Made by a program: the position numbers and the translations under genes. The notes beneath the pieces were generated by a model. That model was not told the DNA's origin, ran no database searches, and saw only the letters and a program-made list of their open reading frames with translations. Below, in pieces: positions 14,889 to 18,987 of a DNA stretch of 18,987 nt (position 1 is its first letter; the number at the start of each line of letters is the position of its first letter). Origin of the DNA: an uncultured Ruminococcus sp. (lineage in GTDB: Bacteria > Bacillota > Clostridia > Oscillospirales > Ruminococcaceae); NCBI RefSeq assembly GCF_937915125.1, contig NZ_CALDMP010000011.1, forward strand, positions 1 to 18,987. The letters run 5' to 3'.

Positions 14889-14917
14889 TTGACAGATGCT
14901 GCGTTATCGGGTATACT
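14889..14917 (+). promoter_or_regulatory. Promoter of the antisense antitoxin RNA
   Basis: Consensus TTGACA (14889-14894), a 17-nt spacer and TATACT (14912-14917). The start is expected near 14924. This is among the strongest promoters in the window, and only a short RNA follows. Confidence 0.8.
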
Positions 14918-14923
14918 ATAAGG

Positions 14924-15012
14924 GAAGAGAGCATATCGCTTCGGCGGTCAGCTCCCCAAGTTTAGAGATTATAGAAATAACCGTCCAAGTTGGCTGCTGG
15001 GGCGGTTATTTC
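14924..15012 (+). ncRNA. Antisense RNA antitoxin, type I system
   Basis: A roughly 90-nt RNA running from the strong promoter to the hairpin at 14974-15012. It is complementary to the 3' end of the toxin mRNA, including its last codons. This convergent layout is that of RatA/TxpA-type systems. Its first 14 nt, GAAGAGAGCATATC, are identical to the predicted first nt of the toxin mRNA on the other strand. Confidence 0.65.
14974..15012. terminator. Shared bidirectional terminator of toxin and antitoxin
   Basis: GAAATAACCGTCC pairs with GGGGCGGTTATTTC (14974-14986 with 14999-15012), with G-U pairing in the middle. The same hairpin serves both converging transcripts and contains the toxin's stop codon. 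A hairpin of this kind is typical of holin-like toxin loci in Firmicutes. Confidence 0.7.
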
Positions 15013-15092
15013 CGTTTATTGTTGCTGTTTTGCAGAATAATAATAATCTGGCAAACGACCATGAGTAAAGTTAAAAACTCCATCCATGTCAT
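15006..15092 (-). CDS. Holin-like type I toxin, 28 aa
   Basis: A short frame reading MTWMEFLTLLMVVCQIIIIL, then eight polar and basic residues (QNSNNKRK). It has one transmembrane helix with a charged C-terminal tail, the pattern of 'putative holin-like toxin' (Hol_Tox/TxpA-like) peptides that damage the membrane. AGGGAGGT lies 8 nt before the ATG. It has its own consensus promoter at 15200-15228 and a leader of about 100 nt, as expected for a tightly controlled type I toxin mRNA. An antisense RNA converges on its 3' end. Confidence 0.75.
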   Translation of the reverse strand: MTWMEFLTLLMVVCQIIIILQNSNNKRK

Positions 15093-15199
15093 AAAGCAAC
15101 ACCTCCCTTACACCGTATCACTACGGCTGGGAGTTGGATTTGACCGCCTATACACATATACAATATGTATCCGCGTAGGATATGCTCTCTTCGTGTTCT

Positions 15200-15228
15200 A
15201 TGATACAGGATACGACTGGAAATGTCAA
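15200..15228 (-). promoter_or_regulatory. Promoter of the holin-like toxin
   Basis: The minus strand reads TTGACA (15228-15223), a 17-nt spacer and TATCAT (15205-15200). The predicted start is near 15193, adjacent to the box GAAGAGAGCATATC (15192-15179). Confidence 0.75.
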
Positions 15229-15246
15229 CGAATATTTTACAAAAAA

Positions 15247-15397
15247 GGGACTGCTGCAAGGACAGTAAAATCCTGGTTTACGGGTCGATGCAGGCATCGA
15301 CTCCTACAAAACGTCACGCAAATTGTGGTAATTTGTAGGGTGTGATGCTCACATTGCACCGTTTTCCTGTTGGATTTCGACTGCCTGCAATAGTCCC
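15247..15397. mobile_element. Small terminal-inverted-repeat element, copy 2
   Basis: A 151-bp relative of 1131-1219 with ends GGGACT...AGTCCC and inverted similarity of about 25 nt inward. Shared blocks are AAAATCCTGGTTTACGGGTC and CACCGTTTTCCTGTTGGATT. Its middle contains about 50 extra bases with their own CTACAAA/TTTGTAG hairpin. No frame lies inside. It ends 19 bp upstream of the toxin's -35 box. Confidence 0.65.
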
Positions 15398-15429
15398 TTT
15401 TGTTGTACTGTTAAAAAAATCATACAAAC

Positions 15430-15467
15430 AAAAAAACGCAGCCCCGGAACAATTCCAGAACTGCGTA
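15430..15467 (-). terminator. Terminator of the interrupted tRNA gene
   Basis: On the minus strand, ACGCAG/CTGCGT with an inner GGAA/TTCC helix is followed by a T7 run. It lies a few bases beyond the CCA end of the tRNA remnant and was presumably the original tRNA terminator. Confidence 0.75.
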
Positions 15468-15473
15468 AAAAAT

Positions 15474-15518
15474 TGGTCTGAGTGACCCGACTTGAACGGG
15501 CGGCCTCTACCACCCCAA
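15474..15518 (-). pseudogene. Orphan 3' end of a tRNA (probably tRNA-Pro), attL side
   Basis: Read on the minus strand: an anticodon-loop-like TTGGGGT, GGTAG as the 3' anticodon-stem strand, AGGCC as the variable loop, T-arm GCCCG-TTCAAGT-CGGGT, acceptor strand CACTCAG, discriminator A and CCA. There is no D arm or 5' half, so it is not a functional tRNA. The loop best fits anticodon GGG, tRNA-Pro, but this is tentative. The 5' boundary is approximate because element sequence replaces the rest. The intact copy should be at the other end of the element. Confidence 0.75.
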
Positions 15519-15616
15519 AGTGTAGAAACGTTTTTTCAATCCTGCTCAAATCTGCTGAAAATAACGCAATATCGGTATGTTTTCAGTTTTCACTTATTGG
15601 CTTTTGTCGTGCACTA

Positions 15617-15667
15617 TGGCGCACAATTCTATCTTTGGCGCACAAATGGCGCACACAAAAGCGCACA
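15617..15667. repeat. Direct repeats TGGCGCACA near the attachment site
   Basis: TGGCGCACAA at 15617 and 15636, TGGCGCACAC at 15647, and AGCGCACA at about 15660. Short directly repeated boxes 100-150 bp inside an attachment site are typical of arm-type binding sites for tyrosine integrases. The assignment is by position and pattern only. Confidence 0.55.
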
Positions 15668-15815
15668 TACAAAAATGACTTATTCCGTGCTTGTGCTCAA
15701 TTGGTTTCCATTTCTGGAAAGCGACTTTCAGACAGAAAAGTCCAAAAGCCTAACCGCCAGATCTGACGAATAGGCAATGCAAGCCGGTTTCTATTTTCTC
15801 AGAAAACGGCTTTCT

Positions 15816-15950
15816 CTCAAAAATGAGCAAAAGCTATTACTCAAAATTGAGTAAAACTGAGAAGCAGTGTTTTAGTCTATGCATTGGATTTTCAAACTCG
15901 CTCAAAATTGAGCGGGTTCAGATATAGTTTTCGCTACTCAAATTTGAGTA
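15816..15950. repeat. Four palindromes of the form CTCAAAWTTGAG
   Basis: CTCAAAAATGAG (15816-15827), ACTCAAAATTGAGT (15839-15852), CGCTCAAAATTGAGCG (15899-15914) and TACTCAAATTTGAGTA (15935-15950). The flanking base pairs change between copies but stay complementary, so the symmetry itself is conserved. They lie between the attachment site and int in a gene-free stretch (15519-16157) and probably bind a dimeric protein. Confidence 0.7.
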
Positions 15951-16122
15951 TGTCAATGATGCACACCCTCTGCACGGATAACATTTTTGTACATCGTTCT
16001 TACCACATGTTCAAAAGCCCTCAGAATCACCATATACAAGTGCAAAGAATAACCCTATAAATTTCACAATGAGCAAGCTAAAACGCCATACAGAGCCGCA
16101 CAGTGTGCTTACAGACAAAATA

Positions 16123-16160
16123 ACCGCCACTGGAATACATCCGGTGACGGTCTTTTTTTA
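16123..16160. terminator. Terminator at the end of int
   Basis: Stem ACCGCCAC/GTGACGGT (16123-16130 with 16144-16151). On the minus strand TTATTTT follows, and on the plus strand a T7 run follows, so it can stop transcription from both sides. It abuts the int stop codon. Confidence 0.7.
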
Positions 16161-17408
16161 CGCCTGTTTCTGTTCTGCCTGTTCCCCTGCATCTTTCGGA
16201 TGCTTTGAGCAGGTCAACAGCATATCTTGCAACACGCAAGCCGCTTCTTCGTCTGCCTCTGCAAGACAATGCAAGTATTTGTTCGTGGTTTCAATGTCTC
16301 CATGCCCAAGCCGCCCCTGTACCTGTTTCAGGCTGACACCGCCATACAAGAGCAGCGTTGCCGATGTATGCCGCAGGGCGTGGAATTTTCTATGCTGAAA
16401 GCCATGGCGTTTCAGGAACTTTGAAAACTGCTTTGTGGGGGTCTGTGGGTTCATCATTTCGCCGTTATCCTGTGTAAATAGCCAGCCGCCCTCATGCCAG
16501 TATGTCCCCAACGTGCGCCGCTGCAGCCGCTTTTCCTGTTCCAAGCGGTCAATCAGTTCAATGCACTGCGGACTCACTGCAACAGTTCTCACTTCATAAT
16601 CTTTCGGCGGCTTTATCTCTGGTGGCTGTCCGGTTCGTTTGATTGCAGCACGTTCTATGGTGATCTTGTTGGATTGCCTGTCGATGTCTGAGAATTTCAG
16701 GGCAACCAGTTCCCCACGGCGTGCCCCTGTGATGATTGCAAGCTGTATCAATACTTGAAATTGCAGCGGCTCCCCCTCCAGCGCCTCCAGCATGGCGGCG
16801 GCTTCCTGCTTTGTGAAAATGTCAATCTTCGGGGCAGTAACTTTCGGAATGTCCAGAAGTTCCGCCCGCGCCGGGTTCTCTGTGAGAATGCGCCGCTTGA
16901 TTGCCAGCTTCATGATGGATTGCAATATAGTAAGATTCCGCCGAACCGTTGCCGGTGAAAGATGCTGCCCTGTTTCTGTTCTGTTTCTGTTCATCTTGTC
17001 AACGTTGCAAAGCTGTTGTATGAAAGCTTGCACGTGTACCGGCTTTATATCCTGTAATTTGAAATGACCGAGAGCAGGAAGTATTTTTAATTCAATTGCC
17101 CTGCAATAATAGTCATAAGTAGTTGGAGAAAGAGCCGGCTTTTTCTGCTCCAGATACACCGGCACAAATTCCGCAAGGGTGATTCTGGTGGCATTGCCGG
17201 CAAGTCCTGTCTTGCACTGTTCCTCGAATCGCAGCGCCTGGCGTTCTGCCTCTTTATCCGCCTGCCGTTCTGTCAGATTGACAGGGCTTTTCCATGTATG
17301 CACATAAGGTTTCAGGCGTTCTCCCTCTGTCGTGTAGCCACGATAGACGCGGAAAGTATAGGAGAATGTGCCGTCTTTATTCTGTCGTTTCCTGCTCCAT
17401 TTGGGCAT
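16158..17408 (-). CDS. int: Tyrosine recombinase integrase
   Basis: A 416-aa site-specific recombinase. It has an N-terminal arm-binding region (WSRKRQNKDGTFSYTFRVYRG, a Tn916-Int-like three-stranded sheet), a SAM-like core-binding domain (about 75-180) and a catalytic domain with R230 (TGARRGEL), K in the KPPKDYEVRTV hairpin, H343-x-x-R346 (HALRHTSA), H369 (GRLGHG) and nucleophile Y378 (NKYLH). All catalytic residues are present, so it should be active. The ATG at 17408 has GGAGGT 7 nt upstream. The longer frame to 17447 lacks such a site. It would integrate the element at the tRNA 3' end visible at 15474. Confidence 0.95.
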   Translation of the reverse strand: MPKWSRKRQNKDGTFSYTFRVYRGYTTEGERLKPYVHTWKSPVNLTERQADKEAERQALRFEEQCKTGLAGNATRITLAEFVPVYLEQKKPALSPTTYDYYCRAIELKILPALGHFKLQDIKPVHVQAFIQQLCNVDKMNRNRTETGQHLSPATVRRNLTILQSIMKLAIKRRILTENPARAELLDIPKVTAPKIDIFTKQEAAAMLEALEGEPLQFQVLIQLAIITGARRGELVALKFSDIDRQSNKITIERAAIKRTGQPPEIKPPKDYEVRTVAVSPQCIELIDRLEQEKRLQRRTLGTYWHEGGWLFTQDNGEMMNPQTPTKQFSKFLKRHGFQHRKFHALRHTSATLLLYGGVSLKQVQGRLGHGDIETTNKYLHCLAEADEEAACVLQDMLLTCSKHPKDAGEQAEQKQA

Positions 17409-17670
17409 GCTTATTACCTCCATGTAAATGCAAAAATAATAATTCATTTATATATGTTTCTGATTTTATAACAGGCATAAATTACAAAAGCTTAATATGG
17501 TTCTGAACGAATAATCATTATAAAACAGCTTTTTTTATAACGCAGAATGAAAAATGATGATAAGAATTATTTGTTGCGCAACTATTTTTCGCATAATATA
17601 GCTATTTATCGTATGATTTTTATATCAGAAATACAAATTTTCTCTTTTTGGTGTTTCGTGTTTTATAAAG

Positions 17671-17699
17671 TTTACAAGCGGCTTTTTTTGCTGTAAAAT
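17671..17699 (+). promoter_or_regulatory. Possible promoter for the HTH gene
   Basis: TTTACA (17671-17676), a 17-nt spacer and TAAAAT (17694-17699). It would give a leader of about 85 nt. TTGACA at 17731 has no -10 at the right distance. Confidence 0.35.
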
Positions 17700-17717
17700 A
17701 TAATCATCATCAAGCGA

Positions 17718-17746
17718 ATTATACCACGACTTGACAACGATTGCAA
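17718..17746 (-). promoter_or_regulatory. Candidate promoter reading towards int
   Basis: The minus strand reads TTGCAA (17746-17741), a 17-nt spacer and TATAAT (17723-17718). The start near 17711 would leave a leader of about 300 nt of AT-rich sequence before int, containing the palindrome GTTGCGCAAC near 17575. The gene-free stretch 17409-17790 shows no other clear feature apart from the divergent candidate promoter. Confidence 0.6.
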
Positions 17747-17790
17747 CCCCATTTTCAAAAAAACCTTATATATTTCTGGAGGTGAAAAAC

Positions 17791-17985
17791 ATGCGAGGAG
17801 ATCTGAAAAATATAAACTTGCGAAAGACAGCAAAAAAAGCCGGTGTTTGTTTCTGGCAGATTGCCGCCCTCTGGGGCGTATCTGAGGCATACATGACACG
17901 TTTCATGCGCCGTGATCTGACAGAAGATGAGAGCCGCCGCTTTCTGGATGCGGTGAAGACAATTGCATCAAATGAGCAGGCGTAA
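17791..17985 (+). CDS. Small helix-turn-helix protein, 64 aa
   Basis: Starts at an ATG after GGAGGTG. Residues about 13-45 (TAKKAGVCFWQIAALWGV, then SEAYMTRFMRR) fit a Cro/CI-like helix-turn-helix, followed by a helical tail (DEDESRRFLDAV-like). Proteins of this size and layout are common near int in Firmicutes integrative elements and are often annotated as hypothetical or HTH proteins. A regulatory role in element excision or replication is plausible but inferred. Confidence 0.75.
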   Translation: MRGDLKNINLRKTAKKAGVCFWQIAALWGVSEAYMTRFMRRDLTEDESRRFLDAVKTIASNEQA

Positions 17986-18050
17986 ACCAATCTAACAAAG
18001 AGAAAAACCCACAACTTGACCGCCGGAGAGCCGGCAGAAAGGACGAACAT

Positions 18051-18155
18051 ATGCGAGGACGAGAACCACCAGAAAAAAAGAAAAAGCGTGCATTCCTGCG
18101 GCAACAGGAACACACGCAAAATGCTTATTCAAGGAATGTCAAGCATGAAATATAG
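18051..18155 (+). CDS. Possible 34-aa basic peptide
   Basis: A short frame after AAAGGACG, starting MRGREPPEKKKKRAF and ending in KHEI. It is highly basic and of unknown type. Its start context (ACATATGCGAGGA) resembles that of the HTH gene, which might reflect a duplicated leader. The frame overlaps a hairpin that looks like a minus-strand terminator, which argues against a conserved coding role. Confidence 0.3.
   Translation: MRGREPPEKKKKRAFLRQQEHTQNAYSRNVKHEI
18080..18117 (-). terminator. Candidate minus-strand terminator
   Basis: GCGTG-CA-TTCCTG pairs with CAGGAA-CA-CACGC (18086-18098 with 18105-18117). On the minus strand it is followed by CTTTTTCTTTTTTT. No minus-strand gene is seen to its right, so it may block antisense transcription or end an antisense RNA. 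Confidence 0.45.
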
Positions 18156-18186
18156 CCTGCTCATAGTATACCACATTTTGAGCAGG
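18156..18186 (+). promoter_or_regulatory. Leader hairpin before the Xis-like gene
   Basis: A 7-bp inverted repeat CCTGCTC/GAGCAGG (18156-18162 with 18180-18186) lies 12 nt before the ribosome site GGAGG. It could be an operator or an mRNA hairpin affecting translation. Confidence 0.4.
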
Positions 18187-18213
18187 TTTACAATACCACG
18201 GAGGTAAAATATT

Positions 18214-18480
18214 ATGGATAACACAACATTTACATATATAATCCCCCACATGGAGAACATCGACACAACAGCGAAAGCCTTCGGGCTGTCCTCCTACACC
18301 GTGCGGAAACTGGCGCGAAGCAAGCGAGGGGCAGCCTTTACCGTGAAGATCGGCAGCCGGTACTTGATCAATCAGGCGAAGTTTGCGGCGTTTCTGAACT
18401 GTGAACCACTGGAGCAGGGCACGGCAGAACCAGCGGAACAGCCGGCAAAGGGTATCCAGCCGGTGCCGGTGCGGTTATAA
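18214..18480 (+). CDS. Excisionase-like DNA-binding protein
   Basis: An 88-aa protein with GGAGGT upstream of the ATG. Residues 13-63 (ENIDTTAKAFGLSSYTVRKL, then a TVKIGSRYLINQAKF segment) match the MerR-like winged HTH of Tn916-Xis-type excisionases: a 'choose the helix' motif followed by a Lys-Val-Gly hairpin and a small wing. A Pro/Glu/Ala-rich tail follows (66-85). It would bend attachment-site DNA and steer the integrase towards excision. It lies 30 nt before the replication gene, so they are probably co-transcribed. Confidence 0.8.
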   Translation: MDNTTFTYIIPHMENIDTTAKAFGLSSYTVRKLARSKRGAAFTVKIGSRYLINQAKFAAFLNCEPLEQGTAEPAEQPAKGIQPVPVRL

Positions 18481-18510
18481 TCCCGGTTACCGTGAAAAGG
18501 CGGTGATAGC

Positions 18511-18987
18511 GTGGCTAGTCCGCAGAAAGAAAACGGGTATACGGCGATTGCGAATGAGTTGCTGGAACATATCTATTCTGCTAGGTTGACGTGTCTTGAA
18601 TTAAAAACAATTCTTGTGATTTTACGTTATACATATGGTTTCAATGGGAGAAAAGAAACTGAATTATCGTATTCATTCATCGCAAAAGCAATTAGCATAC
18701 AACGAAGAAACGCTATACGCAACATCTCATCTCTTGTTGCGAAAAATATGATATTCATAACAGGAAATCGCGGTGAACATGACGGTAATATTATACGATT
18801 TAATAAGAATTATGATTCGTGGATTTTACCTAGTGTCGCCAGTGACACTAGTGTCATGTATGACACTACCCCTAGTGTCGTATATGACACTACCCCTAGT
18901 GTCACCAGTGACACCCAACAAAACAAGAATATAACCTTAATCCGCAGACTTGAAATCCTGCCACTTTTCAAAACCACAGAAATATGG
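18511..18987 (+). CDS. Phage-O-like replication initiator, N-terminal part
   Basis: An open frame from GTG at 18511 to the window edge, 159 residues and incomplete. The start GTG follows GGCGG. Residues 8-95 (ENGYTAIANELLEHIYSARL, then ELKTILVILRYTYGFNG and SFIAKAISIQRRNAIRNI) match the winged-helix origin-binding domain of phage replication protein O-like initiators. It is followed by a low-complexity linker (residues about 106-135) encoded by palindromic iterons. The family melts the origin and recruits the helicase or its loader. The C-terminal part is outside the window. No ATG alternative fits. Confidence 0.8.
   Translation, partial: MASPQKENGYTAIANELLEHIYSARLTCLELKTILVILRYTYGFNGRKETELSYSFIAKAISIQRRNAIRNISSLVAKNMIFITGNRGEHDGNIIRFNKNYDSWILPSVASDTSVMYDTTPSVVYDTTPSVTSDTQQNKNITLIRRLEILPLFKTTEIW
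18831..18914. repeat. Four palindromic iterons inside the initiator gene, candidate origin
   Basis: Units at 18831-18850, 18849-18868 (TAGTGTCATGTATGACACTA), 18873-18892 and 18897-18914 share TAGTGTC...GACAC(TA) with variable 6-bp centres. Start-to-start spacing is 18, 24 and 24 bp, all multiples of three, so the protein frame is kept and reads as PSV-x-x-DT repeats. Phage lambda has its iterons at the same place inside gene O. This is a candidate replication origin of the element. Confidence 0.75.

Larger units (their letters stand above)
15474..18987. mobile_element. Left end of an integrative element (ICE- or prophage-like), partial
   Basis: The order is tRNA 3' remnant, repeat-rich attachment region, minus-strand tyrosine integrase, then plus-strand HTH, Xis-like and replication-initiator genes. 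This is the standard layout of a tRNA-targeting integrative element. An orphan tRNA 3' end next to int is what integration into the 3' half of a minus-strand tRNA leaves on the left side. The right end, and any cargo, conjugation or phage structural genes, lie outside the window, so the type cannot be decided. Confidence 0.85.

Noticed and set aside
14896..15345. Plus-strand 149-aa frame
   Set aside because: Crosses the antitoxin RNA, the shared terminator and the toxin promoter. It has no ribosome site and resembles no protein family.
15474..15545. Complete tRNA gene
   Set aside because: Only the T arm, acceptor 3' strand and part of the anticodon arm are present. No D arm or 5' acceptor strand can be found in the adjoining sequence.

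Overview
The window looks like the chromosome of a low-to-moderate GC Clostridia member, most like a gut or rumen Ruminococcus-type organism (Oscillospiraceae). The evidence is strong AGGAGG-type ribosome sites, TTGACA/TATAAT promoters, the paired iron-sulfur scaffold and GGGtGRT proteins, a zinc-ribbon/PASTA kinase-like protein, and intergenic regions crowded with small palindromic repeats. This assignment is inferred from gene content; no marker gene is present.

Left part (1-5080). A YhcC-type radical SAM gene lies on the plus strand. It is followed by a small terminal-inverted-repeat element. Next is a stretch of about 770 nt with no credible protein gene. On the minus strand this stretch has a consensus promoter (TTGACT-17-TAAGAT) at one end and a strong intrinsic terminator at the other, with several perfect hairpins and internal repeats between. 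I read it as a large structured non-coding RNA that I cannot assign to a family. A cluster of inverted repeats follows, then a TTG-started, membrane-anchored PASTA protein whose kinase domain has lost its catalytic residues.

Middle (5083-11346). A compact minus-strand operon reads lipoprotein cyclophilin, murD, two overlapping M42 aminopeptidases, a GNAT acetyltransferase and a methionine gamma-lyase-like PLP enzyme. It starts from a TTGCAT-17-TATAAT promoter. Two repeat families bracket the operon in mirror order, including a perfect 50-bp inverted copy.

Right-middle (11350-15470). A small hypothetical gene is followed by a 277-bp MITE-like element. Then comes a strongly promoted bicistron, the NifU/IscU-like scaffold plus the GGGtGRT protein, and a conserved 39-aa protein. 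Next is an unlisted type I toxin-antitoxin locus: a 28-aa holin-like toxin and a convergent antisense RNA. Both RNAs appear to begin with the same 14 nt.

Right end (about 15474 to the window edge). This is the left end of an integrative element inserted in the 3' part of a tRNA, probably tRNA-Pro. It has an orphan tRNA 3' end with its terminator, an attachment-side region with direct repeats and four palindromes of one family, a tyrosine integrase, a small HTH protein, an Xis-like protein, and the start of a phage-O-like replication initiator. The initiator's linker is encoded by four 20-bp palindromic iterons, a likely origin lying inside the gene. The element continues beyond the window.
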